NCBI GenBank assembly: GCA_000697665.1
Contig: KL197730.1
Location: 287,737 to 351,736, forward strand
Direction: 5' to 3'
DNA: 64,000 nt
Source of the DNA: Jaapia argillacea MUCL 33604
Lineage: Eukaryota > Basidiomycota > Agaricomycetes > Jaapiales > Jaapiaceae
Both the position numbers and the translations under genes were made by a program. Below the pieces are notes generated by a model. That model ran no database searches. It was given only the letters and a program-made list of their open reading frames with translations, and had not been told where the DNA came from. Below, piece by piece: positions 23,259 through 35,645 of this stretch. Positions within the stretch are counted from its first letter, which is position 1, and every line of letters starts with the position of its first letter.

Positions 23259-26254
23259 ATGACTTCCCCCCTTGAGTTACCTACCCCTGCCTCTATCCCG
23301 GCCGTTGACCCTCTTAATGCGCCTTCCTCGGGCTCGAAGGGACGAAAACTTGCCTTTATGACGCATCCTCCCCACGAAGGGTACACGCGTATCGCTGATC
23401 AAGCCAATTCTCCTCCGTCGAGAGGCTCGTCGCTACCCTCTATCTCTTCCTCTTCCTCTTCCACTGCCTCTTCCTACTACTCTATTGTTGAATCCAGACG
23501 CTCTAGCTCTGTACCCAAACCGGAAAACCCTCCATTGCCTGCGGTTTCGGAAATACCAACCCTTGCAACCTACCCACCTATCCCAGAGTCACCTCCGGAT
23601 CATGCTCTGCCCGACGTTAAGCATGGTGCGCTAGCGGACTCACAAAGTGTCGGAGGTAGTAAGTCCTTCTCGACTGATTGCCCAGCGGGACTCTGAATGC
23701 TGAGCGCAACTACAGTTAGCACTTCCGAGTCAAACAACTCCCTCAAAACTTTATCCAGGGGTAGTTCACCATCTCCCTTCGCCAGAATATAGTTTACTCA
23801 ACGTCATTCCGTTGTTATAGCTTTTCACAAAACGGTGTCCGATAACTTACAACCCGACCGGCCCATCCGTCCAAATCCATCATTATGCCAAAGTCTGAAG
23901 GCAATATTCCGCTTTTCATGTAAGCTGATCATCTCAATTCGACATGTCAGGATCGTGAGTTGAATATTCTTCTGGCAGATCTGAACGTCCTAGTCTGCTT
24001 GATACCTATCTCTGTATGGGCAATCCTTCCGTTTCCCACCTTCTTCTGACAATTCCTTCTAGTGGAGTTTACATTTCTTCCAGGTATCTCCAGTGGGCGT
24101 CTTGATAGGTACACCTCGTTTTTCGTATCGAAGTTGAAGTGTACTCATCGTCATGTTAATAGCCTCGTACTTGTCAGCATATTCGCTTTCAAACGCAAGC
24201 TCCTCTTACCCTTATGCAAAATCCACACACCCTGACATTCTCGCTTTTTGAAGATCCTTGGCTTAGCGACAGATGAGCTGAAGATCTGTATAGGCCCTGT
24301 CTTCGGCAACTTATTTGCCATTACTATGGTTGGCTCTTCGTTTCGCTACTTCAAGTCTCGCTGCTGCTGACAGGATCATTCCGTTACCAGGGAAATAGGT
24401 GAATGTCATCACTGTAAAAATCTAGCACCCATATGCTGACACTAATGCTCTCAAGCGTTGAATTCATCTCTGCTGTGAGCTTTATCCGCATCGCTTCACT
24501 GTGGAGTCACACTGACTGTTATGCATCGTAGGTTGTCGCTGTGCATAAATGTCAAACTAGGGTTGTACAATCAGCACGTGAGGATCTCTCCCGAAGCATC
24601 TCTTACAACCAAACCTCATGTTCTCTTGTTAGTTGCCGGTGCTATCTTGACGAATTTGCGTAAGTTGCGAAGTATCCTTCATGACATGATTCCCACTCAG
24701 GGCCGTCTCCCTAGTGTTCGTGCTTGGAGCAAGCTTTTTCGTTGGTGGTATTCGGCACTTGGAACAGGGAGTCGGTAGAAGTGAGTACCTTTCATAGTTT
24801 GAACCATCCGAGACGTGCTCTGAGTGGCCCTTTGATCTCGCAGCGATTGCCAACACGAATGCCTCCCTTCTCACCATTGCGGTCATTGCCCTCTTGATAC
24901 CTGCTTCCTTCCATTTCTTCGTGATCCAACTTGGGCTGGATGTCAACGGCGAGACACTCCCAACCGCGACTGAAGCTAATGATATCCTGAAGATCAGCCA
25001 TGGGGTGAGTCTTAGCGAACATTTTTTTTAACAACCACTAGCTAAATATCTTCCCATTCATCCAGGCCGCGATCATGCTTCTCTCCCGTACGTGTCTACC
25101 CCTTATTTAGACGCTAAAGCAATCGCTCATTCGACAGTTGTCTGTTCGTAGTTTATCTCTTGTATTGTTGGTTCCAGCTATACACACATGCAGTGTATTA
25201 TCGTGAAGGTAAATACAGGAAATCCGATGTGATGGAGTCTCTTCGCCATTCGGCTCGGCTCGGCGGTTCGGTCGGTGGCAAAAGCATGCCTAATCTTTTT
25301 GAAGGTCAGCATAAAGAGGTCGAACTCAGGCCCTGGATTGCAGGAGCGCTCATGATTATCACGCTCGGCGTAATGCCCCTTTGTCTTTTCTCCCCTCAAT
25401 TATTCGCCGATGTCTTTCATTAGCTGCTTATTCCTACGCTCCTGTTTCTGGTTTCTGCTATTGAAAGCCTGGCAGAGTCAAATCACTTGAATCGGGAATG
25501 GTTTGCGCTCGTTTTCATTCCCTTGCTTAGTGGCAACACTGCAGGTCTGTAGTCTCACCTCGGGCATCGTCACCCATGCCAATAACCTCCAACAGAGCGA
25601 ATCAAATCCGTCACTTCCTCTGCCAATAACAACCTTCAGGGAAGTATCGACACTGCGGTGGGATCAAGCATTGTAAGTCGCCCGCGTTCCCTATGGTCCC
25701 ACCTTTCTGAGCTTCTCTTCGCAGCAAATTGCTCTAGCGATTATTCCGTAAGGCGTTGCATCCTTGATGAGACTACTATTGAAACTGTTTCTGCAGAGGC
25801 GTCATTTGTGTTTCGTGGGTAATGCACAAACCTCTCACTTTTCTCTTTGATCCTTTCCAATGTCTGGTGCGTAGTCATTGACCTGCTATGTCAGCAAAGA
25901 GATTTACTCGATTCCTTTGAAGTTTTTGTTTCTGACGGGTGTGTAAGCTCAACGTTAAGGAGGGCGAGACGGCACTTAATGCTCTCCAGTTTTGATACTC
26001 AATTATATGCTGATGGACGGGAAGACGAACTGGTTTAAAGGAGCGATCCTACTCCGTAAGCACCGTGATCATCAGTTTTTGACCTTAAATAAATGAATTT
26101 CGGATATATAGACTTCTACATGATGGCAGTCATCGCTTTCTGGTATTATCCAGGTGAGCAATCTTCCTCGATGCCTATGCCAAGACCCCAGGATTGAAGT
26201 TTCGCTGTCCTGCCAGGATATGACGTAGCGGGTAGCTTGCTCACCTGCTCATAA
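23259..26254 (+). CDS. Vacuolar-type cation/proton (Ca2+/H+) exchanger, CAX/VCX1 family
   Basis: Predicted multi-pass antiporter that loads Ca2+ into vacuoles using the proton gradient. The start at 23259 opens a long hydrophilic Ser/Pro-rich N-terminus. Diagnostic blocks follow in spliced order: LNVLVCLIPIS, LGLATDELKICIGPVFGNLFA, GNSVEFISA (first alpha-repeat, usual GNAVE with Ala changed to Ser), VVAVHKCQTRVVQSAL, GAILTNL, VLGASFFVGGIRHLEQGVG, ANTNASLLTIAVIALLIPAS and LYLLYCWFQLYTHAVYY. The second half has LLIPTLLFLVSAIESLAE, IPLLSGNTAERIKSV (second alpha-repeat; the usual His after GNAAE is absent), DTAVGSSIQIALAIIP, MHKPLTFLFDPFQ, DGKTNWFKGAILLHFYMMAV and WYYPGYDVAGSLLTCS before the stop at 26252-26254. 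One join (24658-24700) needs a GC-AG intron, and the stretch at 24000-24240 could not be cleanly spliced. Both alpha-repeat signatures deviate, so it may be a divergent or decaying exchanger. Confidence 0.72.
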
Positions 26255-26766
26255 AGGGCTCTGATCCCTTTGCCCATCAACCACACGGAAGATGGTGTCC
26301 CTTCTTTGATTTCCTTATCCCCGCCTACCTCAGCGGCGTAACTAAAAGTATACTTAGACTTAATCCGCAAATAATCTATGTTATCTACCCGCTTGTCAGA
26401 CGTTGCCGTGTCTGCTTAGCTCCAGCAACACATGTGGTATCGACATCGGAGAGTAGCGAAAGGAATTGATCCAAACTTGAAGTGGCAGAACAATATCACG
26501 ACGAACACGTCCCCACTCCAAGCGCAGGGTTCCAGGGTCCAGAGACCCGGATTATTGGTGGAGGTCGAAGACCGCACGATCGTGACTCTCAATGTTCATA
26601 GCTGTGTGAGTCGATGCATGGCGCGTCCCCCCTTCGAGCACGTGTCAGGTTGAATTTCCTGTTTTGGCTGGCGGTATACAGACTTTCGCAAGACAAACGC
26701 CCGTGAATACGTTTTACCCAGGCTTGCCAACTCGAGAAACGGTAGTGTGCAACAAAATCAAGTAGA
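26255..26766. other. Convergent intergenic region
   Basis: Lies between the 3' ends of the exchanger and the M3 peptidase. A 73-codon frame here has no recognised homology. Confidence 0.4.
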
Positions 26767-29700
26767 TCAAAGACTGGAGGGAGGCCCAACCTTCCCTGTA
26801 CTCCCAAAGAGTGCATTCAGGAACGCATCGGAATTCGGTGGTCGGCCGAGGAACTCCTAAAAGATGAGTAACGGTCATCAGAAAATCCTGCTCCCAACGA
26901 AGCCCCCAGCCCACATACCTTGAGTGAATCTGTCTCTTCCCTACTTCCACCCGGTCGCAATATGCATTCGGTGTACTTTTGTCCGAGTTTAGGATCAAGG
27001 GGATCCTTTTTGAAGACGGTGGCGTACATGTCGGCTGCGAAGACGAGGGAATACATGTACCTGAAGGGAATCGACCAACCATTTAGTTGGCACAAAGCCA
27101 TAGACAAAGCACATACCCATAATATCCGGCATCATATCCTCCAGTGATGTGTCCAAAGGTTGCTTGGCCAGGGGTTAGTTTACCACCCTTAACTAGGGAG
27201 ACCGACTCCCTCAACCCGTTCCAAAGTGCAGTGTAGTCAGAGGCGTCTGAAGGGGGAAAAGCGGGAGTCTGAATCAGGGTTTCGGAAGGAAATGGACATC
27301 ACAGGTCGCCACCCACCCTTGTCCGTGTGCACTTTGATATCGAACTTGCCGAAGAAGAGTTGACGTAGGTAGAACAAGCCGATGTTCACGTATCGGCTAA
27401 AAGATCGTCGCGTTTATCAATGAAGCGTCTCCATCCACGAGGTACGGAAACTATTACCTCTTGATAATCTTCTCGATCAACTCTTTAGAAAGTGGCTCCT
27501 TCCTTTGATAGTGGCTTGACATTTTCTCAAGGACTCTCGGTTCCCAGCACCTGGTCAAACGCCCAACCATGTCGCATGTTAGAAACTTGTCGATGGAAGT
27601 GTTAATTACACCCACCAGTTCTCCAACATCTGACTTGGGGCCTCCACGAAGTCCCTCGCAACCCTATGAACGCCGAGGTCATCAGTTTTGTTCGTGAGCA
27701 AAGGTAGACAGTCCAATGTACCTAGTGCCGTGGAACCTCGCGAATGTTGTCCGACTCAACAAGCCATGGAAAACATGACCCATCTCATGGAAGAAAGTCA
27801 CGACGTCATCGTGCCTCATCAAGGCGGGTTTCTCCGGAGTGGGCTTGGCAAGGTTGGCTACCATGGCTGCTAGAGGGTACCTACGTTTGCCATCTGCGCG
27901 ATCATAGCCTGGGAGGAGTGACCATACAGCCGCATGAGAGTATTTCGATTCTGAAGGTGGAATGATGATCGCAAGGAATAGAGAAGATGGCTTAGTATAT
28001 GGGAGAGGAAGGTGAATGAGGGACGTACCACGGGGGAAGAGATCGAGATAGCAATACCCAACGAAATCATCCTCGGTCTTTGCGTTGTCTCGCCAAACCG
28101 CAAATTGTTGAACCTCTGTACTTGTCATCAGTTTCGCATCACTCACTGGTTCACGAAACTCACCAGGATGCCAAGTCTCTCCTTTAATCTCCTCAAACTT
28201 CACCCCCAACAGATTCTGGTAAATCTCCAAAATCGTTGGCACCACGACAGTCACAGGGAAATATTCCTTAACGAGGGCATCGTCGAGATCGAGAGTACGT
28301 TCGATGTAGATCCGGTCGTAGTATCTGTAATCCCAGAGATAAAATTCTCCATCAAATGCGAGACCTTTCTTTTCATGCTCTTCTTTCTTCAAGGCGAGGA
28401 GACGTTCTCGGTCGAGGAGCCCCACTGGGCGGAGTTTCTGTTCGAGGTCTGCAAGGAACTGCCAAAGGCAATATCATCAGGTGGGATGGATTAGTGAAGG
28501 TGATAACGATGGCGGTGGGACTCGAACCTCTTCGACATTCTTAGCTGTCTTCACCATCTTAACCTCCGTGACATAGTCCGCCCAAGTCTGATACTCCAAG
28601 AGTTTTGCGATACGACGACGAAGATCGAGGACTTTGGTTAGGAGAGGTTCATTGATTTCAAGACGGGATTCGTAGGAGTCATAGGCGCGTTGACGAGTGT
28701 CTGGGTTCTCGGCGTATTTGAACTGTGGGATGGGTTTTCAGTATATGACGAGAATAGAAGAATGGTGAAGCGGGACGAACGATGGGGACAATGTCCGGTG
28801 TCTTGTGCGTGACATCGTAGAGGTCTTTACCGTCGACAGTTCGCTTAGTAAACCCGGAGATGACATCGGGTGGAACACCTTTGAGTTCCTCCAGAGTGAA
28901 GGTGATGACGCCCTACAAACAGGTGAAGTATGTCAGTCTCTGTCCGAAAGCGTCGCCTGCGGCGATCGTGGAACGTGTCGATGTCTCACCTTCTCCTCGT
29001 TGAAGTTTTTCTGTGATGTTTAAAGTCAGTGAATGGCTAAGAAAACCCAGGGTCATGAGGCTCACACTAAACTCAAGACAAGTTTGCGATAAATCCTTCT
29101 GCAATTGCATCAGTTCCGTCCTCTCCTTCTCCGGTAGAGCCAAACCGGCGCGTTTCCCATCTAATAAGGACTTTTCGACCAGCCTTTCTTCCTCTGGACT
29201 GAGTTTCCGACCCGATGCTTTGATATTTGCTTCAGCATGTTGCTTGGCTCGAAAGACGTCCAGACGCATTGAAGCATCGACATTGTAATCTCTCACCAAG
29301 GCTTCGGCTTCGTTGGATGCATCGCGCAGCTCCTTTGAGGGGGAGACGTTTTTGTAGAACGAGAGAGGACCAATGACTACGCTGAATTCGGCGTCACTAA
29401 GTGCCATTGGGAGCTGGAAATCGATTGAGCAAGCCAAGCCATACGCGTACTAGAGACGTCACGTACGAATACCTACGACCGGAATGATATCAGTTCAGGC
29501 AAAACAACACCAAAAGTGTGGGGGTGATCGTACCGACGAAAAGTTACACTCCTTAGGAGGCAAAGCAGCGATCTGGTCAAGCAGCGCTTTATCCTTCGCC
29601 AGTGCCTCCTTGGTCAACCTGACGATGTCCTCAGCAGAATGAGACCACGATGGGGGCGCTTGGGGCGGTTTAATCGTGGACATAGTGGATGACAATGAAA

Positions 29701-29920
29701 TGGTAGAAGAGAAGATACTTGATAAGCTGGAGGTAGACTGAGCTCTGAATCTGATCCATGAGGGATGCGTGACCAGTTGCGATCGGATATATCCAGGAGT
29801 TAAAGCGATCGATCTACATGTCAAGGCGAGACCGACTGCCGAAGTGCTATAACCAAGAAATGAACGACCTTGGTTCCGGGCTGTTGTTCGGAGTATTCTT
29901 GTACTCGCCAGGAGAACCAT
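26767..29920 (-). CDS. M3 metallo-oligopeptidase (thimet oligopeptidase / saccharolysin-like)
   Basis: A zinc endopeptidase that degrades short peptides in cytosol or mitochondria. Two starts are plausible. ATG at 29920 gives an Arg/Ser-rich, acid-free leader (MVLLASTRILRTTARNQGRS) like a mitochondrial presequence. ATG at 29683 gives MSTIKPPQAPPSWSHSAEDI, the usual cytosolic form. A still earlier in-frame start at 29983 is less likely. Later exons carry FYKNVSPSKELRDASNEAEA and ERLVEKSLLDGKRAGLALPE. The zinc site is VTFFHEMGHVFHGLLSRTTF, a full HExxH, with the third ligand expected in DFVEAPSQMLENW. The C-terminal part has RYVNIGLFYLRQLFFGKFDI, YMYSLVFAADMYATVFKKDP and FLGRPPNSDAFLNALFG, ending PPSSL with the stop at 26767-26769. 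About ten introns; no break seen. Confidence 0.92.
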
Positions 29921-31382
29921 GAGGCCCGACACAACAAACTCGTGCGGTTTTTGCGGAGGCAGGTGACGAACGCGACCACGCAAATTGGCCTGCGTCGCGT
30001 CGCATTGCCACGTTGACTCGGTTTATCTAAGTTCGACACCCTAAGGCCATTTGGCCGTTCCCTTTTCTACTTACCCTCCACTTTATCCTCCACTTACAAA
30101 GGTACTCGGTTGGTGTTGGACGGAATACTACTCATTCTTTCATAGTCTCAGGTCTCCCTCTTGATTCCGCCATCGTGGTGGCACATCCATCGAGTGAACA
30201 TTTACTGGAAACGGAACACACCCGCGGTTTGGGCGAACGTGGGAACGACAGTGTCCCAGTCTCTCGTCGACCTCCCGAGGTCCTATCTCGTGCGCTCGTC
30301 ATCCTCACATCCACCATACTTACGACCGTCCGCGGACAATGCTCAATCGGGCTACTCTGGGTTTCCATGGCTCAAGTTATCACACTTTTCCGTCGATGGC
30401 GTCTGGCAGCCCTTGCGGATAAATATGGGCCGACTTAACATAGTGACCGAAGCCACTTTTTCGAGGTAGTGCTGCGACGGTCTTGAGAGGCGTCTCTGAC
30501 AATTTAGATGCATTCCTAGCGCATGTTCCTGCACTTCGGCTGCAGCTCCCTGGGGAGCCGGCAGTATTGTTCACTGGCATGCGACGAGGACAAGTGTTCA
30601 CCGAGTAAAGATCCTCACGACGGAGGAACCCGCTATGGAGGGAATTCTTCAAATAGTGACAGTCCTTGACCTCGATCGTGCAGCACAAGCCAGAAACAGA
30701 AGAATCACAAGCGAAAAGCCGATTCTCCCAAGGCAGAGAAATGAATTGCGTTATCTTCTTCGACCATACGATCTGTTGTTACGAGGTGCCTTGGCATATG
30801 GATAATCAGATCTAGAAGTAGCAGAGCCCCAGGCGAGTGTACCATCTCTCGGACAGGTTGTGATGATTGTATGAGGGAAATTAGTCCGGAAAGCATGGAC
30901 CCATCGGCACCGAAGTTGGAGCTTGTATAGTAACCGTGCACTGGCAAAATGTCTGTGACGGTCTCAGTAGGGGATGGATTAATCCCTTCGCTCACGGTAG
31001 TGGAGATTGTCCAGGATGTGATCTGGGGGATATGCAAGAAAAGGTTTCATCCCGAAGATGGCTGTAGATGGGAAGGGTCATTGCTCAGTCGTACAATGGA
31101 ATGCAGCACCATCAGGCGGAACCAAATTTGTGAGGGTGGGTCACGTCACACTTTTGAGCTTTGAACTTCCCGCTTAGTCGGGGACTCGGAGTCGCAAGCG
31201 AACTGTTATCAGAATCCTTTTTCGCACTCCTTACCGCATGGCTGTATTTGTACCGGGAGGAGACTCAGAAGACGACAATGCAAATCACCGTTTGCTTTTA
31301 TGACTCCTCGTCCAGCCGTCTACCCTGGTTTCCACCTTCAAGCCTTTGTTGATTGCCCTGGACTCAGCAGACTCTTGCCCCG
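29921..31382. other. Divergent intergenic region, no gene recognised
   Basis: About 1.4 kb between the minus-strand M3 peptidase and the plus-strand aspartic peptidase. The longest open frames (102-110 codons, on both strands) show no family features. No clear TATAAA is seen in the last 100 bases before the peptidase start. Confidence 0.4.
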
Positions 31383-32961
31383 ATGTTATACAGCGCCAAC
31401 TTGATCTTTCTCGCCCTGGGACTTGCTGCAGGTGCCAGTGCAACTATTCACGTCACTGGAGTACGGATCCCTCTTGAGCAGCGGAACTGTTTGACCAAGA
31501 CCGATGGTACTTTCGATCACGACAAGGCCATCAAACAACTGGTCAAAACTCACAAGTGAGACTTTGGCGCTTCTTCTACAGTCTAAAATCTGACCTTGCT
31601 TCAGTAAATACCGACAGAATCTGATCAATATTGAGCGGAGAGTTGGGCTCCCCGATGTCAGTCACTGATTGTCACGAAGTACTGTTCACCAGGATGTTGA
31701 TTTATTACTTGCTCGTAGGGAGCTACCATAAGACCTCGTGCATCTGTCCCAGCTTCGTTGGGAAAGCGCCAGAAGGAGTCTTTGACCGATGAAGAAGACG
31801 ATACGTTGTGGGTTGGATCGATCTCCATTGGAACGCCCCCGCAACCTTTCGTGGTGGACTTCGACAGTAGCTATCAGCTTACCAAGCTTCTCAACGTGTG
31901 GCTTACTGATTCGCGTACAATAGCTGGATCATCCGATTTTTGGGTCCCGTCTACACTTTGCACCAGTGCACCCTGCTCTGGCAAGCATAAATACAACCCT
32001 GCCGCATCTTCAACTTCCAAGAAGATTGGTGGAAACTCATATCCCGTTGGCACGACGGGTTCTGGTCCTGTTTATAGCGACGTTGGCAAGTGTTGTCCCG
32101 ATCATCTCTCAAGACAACTTTGATTGATTATCCTTCAGTCACTGTCGCTGGTATCAAGGTTACTGGCCAGTACTTTACTGCCCTATCCACAGTTTCGGCC
32201 GATTTTGCCAGCGATCCATTTGATGGCATTCTTGGAATGGCGTTTCCCGTTGCAGGCAGCCTAGACGGCCCACCGTATTTCACCACTGCTTTGAAGGAAG
32301 GTGTCGTCCTCAACAACGTCTTCTCTTTTAAGCTCGCTTCCACTGGCTCGGAGCTGTATCTTGGCGGCTCTGACGCAGCTCTGTACACGGGATCCCTCGA
32401 ATATCACACCATTGATACTTCGACAGGATTCTGGCAACCCACAGGAGCTAAAGCTATTGTCAATGGCGTCACTGTAGTTTCTGGTTTTGAAACCATCATT
32501 GACACTGCGACTACTACTATGTACGGCCCACCTATCGCCGTACAGACCTTCTACAGCGCGGTTAATGGGAGCCAGGTGTATGACTCAGCAAGCGGGTACT
32601 ATTCTTATCCTTGCAGCTCACCGCCGACAGTGGCATTTAGCTGGGGGGGAAAGAGTTGGACCGTGAGCTCTGCAAAGTGATTCATGTCAAAGTTGTTTTT
32701 CCTCGAAGTGTTCTGATCCACTTTCATCTGCTAGCTTCAACCTCGGGGAGACGACTCCCGGATCTGGCCAGTGTGTAGGTACACTTGTTGGTCAAAATCT
32801 TGGCCTCGGTAACAATGTTTGGCTTCTCGGCGACAGGTATGCGCCCAAACTCTCGCGAATTCATCGTGGTTCTCACTGGATCTATCCTCAGCTTCTTGAA
32901 GAACGTTTACACAGCCTTTTCCTTCGCTCAGAATGCCGTAGGGTTTGCCACTCTCGCTTGA
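31383..32961 (+). CDS. Divergent aspartic peptidase A1 homologue with altered active site
   Basis: Same exon plan as the two intact copies. The start at 31383 gives the signal peptide MLYSANLIFLALGLAAGASA, then propeptide VRIPLEQRNCLT, HDKAIKQLVKTHK and KRQKESLTDEEDDTLWVGS. The first catalytic site is restored by splicing as FDTGSSDFWVPSTLC. Two key places differ. The flap segment FSIEYGDGSTVSGP of the other copies is replaced by a shorter NSYPVGTTGSGP, without the YGDG flap tyrosine. The second catalytic motif DSGTT is DTATT, with the Gly lost. The rest is conserved: DGILGMAFPVAG, VAFSWGGKSWTVSSAK, GSGQCVGTLVGQNLGLGNNV, FLKNVYTAFSFAQNAVGFAT, stop at 32959-32961. The frame is open throughout, so it may encode a secreted protein with weak or no activity, or be early in decay. 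It is tail-to-tail with the next S53 gene. Confidence 0.8.
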
Positions 32962-33218
32962 TGTAAAGGAGGCCTCTTCCCTTGTACGATGTATAGTTAC
33001 TGATTCATGATAAGTTGAACTTTTTTTCTGCTTCCGTGAATGCCACAACCGGATTACCCGGGGTACTACGCGGACCCGAACTTTTTAGAGGCTATGATGG
33101 GAAGTATACAACAAATGGCGGAGTCCGAGGTGAGTCGGGGGTACTATCGGTCCATGCATGTCTACCGTTCATGCGAGAGTCAAGTTATTTGAACCTCACG
33201 AACGCCTATCAAAGTACC

Positions 33219-35645
33219 TCAAGGAAGTAACAACCACCTGGCAACCAACTGAGGGAAGTTAGGTGTTCCAAGACCGGTAACAGGATCCCATCCAGGAGCA
33301 GTTTCGTATCCAATCTGGATAGTCCCCAAAGCGGGTGAGAATAGGAATCAGATTGAAACATGAATCACGTACCGTTCCGCATCCCGGGTTCGTGCCGTTC
33401 GTGATGTCATGGAATGCACCAACGAAGGCAGGAGAGTAGATCTGGAAAACGAAGGTGCATGAGAGGAGGGTGTAAATTACCAGATTTGGAGCTTACGGTG
33501 GGGTTGATGAAACCGATGGGCTTCTTTCCAACAGCCAGACGAGCGTCATTAACGAGGGTCAAGATCGAACCAGTGACAGGGGAAGAAGCCGATGTTCCGA
33601 AGACCAACTCAAACTCGCCGTCGATGGCAACGACGTACCACGCGCTGCAGAAAGGTTCTGAATCTGATCCCAGATATAAAACTCAAGTACGTACCCATTA
33701 GCTGAAACGTCGGGGAAAGCTCTCGACTACACGGACAAAAGTCAGACTCGTCAAAGAGGGCCAACGGAGGACTTACCATGCCGGTAGCGTTCCACATAGT
33801 AGGGGGATAGGGAGGAGGGTAGTTCTTCAAATAACTCTCTACCACGGTCTTCTGATAGCTTGGCATGGCGAAGTAGTTCGAGAATCCACCTCCAGAGTAG
33901 ATCACATCCATGCATGCGCTTTCTGGTTCATAAACTGTATGTCCAGAGACGACTTGAGTAGCACCGACTGAAGTGATGTAAGGGCAGGTGCCAGGGAAGG
34001 AGGGATTGAACATGGTCCCATTGAGTGTTTGGGAGCCTGGGTGATCGTGTGAGCATCGAGCAATACAAACAGTATCTCGGAAACCTACCATCGGGATTCA
34101 AGCACAGACCACCGTTACCAGCGACACCGTAGTCACCCGAACTGTACAATACTGTGACACCCATCAATCCAAGTTTGGCATACTCAGCGCATTGACGAGC
34201 GGTATACGCAGGAGAGAGATCAGCCTCGTTGTAAGCGTATGAGGTGGAAATGACGTTCGCGGGAGCAACGATGCCACAGTCCTCAGGGCCTGTGTAACCG
34301 CCGCCGTAGGGATCAGGGTAGACAGAGTCGTAGTACGGGTCGTCACCGCCTTCAAATGTGCAGAATGTCCCATCGATGGCGTCGAGGAAGTTGTTGAAGG
34401 ATGCCCCTGAAAGGTACCACAAAGCATGAGAATTATTGGGTGATAGAAGAGTTGAAGATTATTTACCTTCAACCATATCACCAGCTTGATAGAGAGTAAT
34501 GGGTTGCGGGTCGACCAGGTTCATACCGTACTGGAGATCAAGGTCACTCTCGCCGTTGTAATCAAAGCCCTGGTAGTCGGTCTGCGCGAAGCCTGGTGAT
34601 AAAATGGTGGTCTTAGTAAGAATATTCAAAGATGTATAGGAAAAGGCCACTCGCCTCCGTCAATTGACACCATCTTGGGAGACGTTCCGTAAAGGCTCGG
34701 CGAGAAGTTGGCGAAGAACATGTTCAAATCGGTCTGGAGGTACGCTTGAGGCGTATACTCCACTAGGAAACATACCGTTCAGATGACGTAGAAATCGCAA
34801 GTACAAGTGTTGTTCTAGACTCACCGATACCGTAACTGTTCTTCGAAGTAGCAAGCGGCTCATAGACAAGGCCATATAGAGCCCTGAGACAGATGGGAGT
34901 AATTTGTTGGTCGCAATTCTCGAGCTCGGTCAAGAGTGTCGAGATTTTGCCAGTCGTCTTGGGGTGCAGACCGACTCCGGGGTTGCCAATGTGAGCAGCA
35001 CCACCTGATGCTTCACTTCGAGCCTTGATGATGGCATTGAAATGGACGGTGGGTGTGATTAGGTCCACATGTTTGGTCACGTGCTCGGGAAGGGAGTAGG
35101 TGTCGCAAGCTTGGGAAACTAGTCAGAAGCCTGATTATATAAGAGGAGCGAAGTTGAAGCTCACCAACGTGTTCCTTGCCAGTACCGTGTTCGAAAACAT
35201 GATACTCTGTCTTGAGGAGACGTTCGGCCTCCTCGACGGTGGCGTTAACCTCGATCCAGGTCTTGGTCGGGGTAACCCTGATACGGGAAGCATCAAAACC
35301 CGAAGAAGTGAGCCACTCGTAGACGGTTTCGACAGTCTCCTTGCTAGGAGCAAAGGTCTTCGCAACCTGTCCCGCCGACCAGTGGCCACCGAATTTCGAA
35401 GACTCGGGATCGGAAACCTCCATCAAGAACTCCTCGAGCTTGTCCATATTGCTCTGGGTCAAACCAATTCGCAAGGGGAGGACTGCGCCAGAGTCATGCT
35501 TGCGAGCGCGATTCCATCCAGCTGGAGTGTGACCACGTCGCTCGTGCACAACATGTGGAGAGAGCAAAGGGGACGACGAAGGACTGGCGGCGGCGATGCC
35601 GACCGCAGAAAGAAAGGCCAGGATAAATGAGTGCTTGATTAACAT
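33219..35645 (-). CDS. S53 sedolisin (tripeptidyl-peptidase-like), copy 1
   Basis: A secreted acid serine-carboxyl peptidase; family members remove tripeptides from protein N-termini at low pH. The start at 35645 gives a signal peptide (MLIKHSFILAFLSAVGIAAA), then the pro-kumamolisin domain (RIGLTQSNMDKLEEFLMEVS, VAKTFAPSKETVETVYEWL, WIEVNATVEEAERLLKTEYH). Mature landmarks are VEYTPQAYLQ, catalytic Glu and Asp in NGESDLDLQYG, oxyanion Asp in VLYSSGDYGVAG, FNPSFPGTCPYITSVGATQV, SGGGFSNYFAMPSYQ, and catalytic Ser in FGTSASSPVTG. The Ca2+-binding end carries HDITNGTNPGCG and GWDPVTGLGTPNFPQL; the stop is at 33219-33221. About 640 residues. One intron (34593-34654) starts with GC. It shares exons closely with the genes at 43056 and 46889. 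Confidence 0.94.

Noticed and set aside
28505-28530. GGTTCGAGTCCC on the minus strand, resembling a tRNA T-arm
   Set aside because: It sits at an exon/intron border of the M3 peptidase and no D-arm, anticodon arm or acceptor stem is found at the right spacing.
35100-35630. 176-codon plus-strand frame
   Set aside because: It lies antisense to the first exon of S53 copy 1, whose signal peptide and prodomain are clear.
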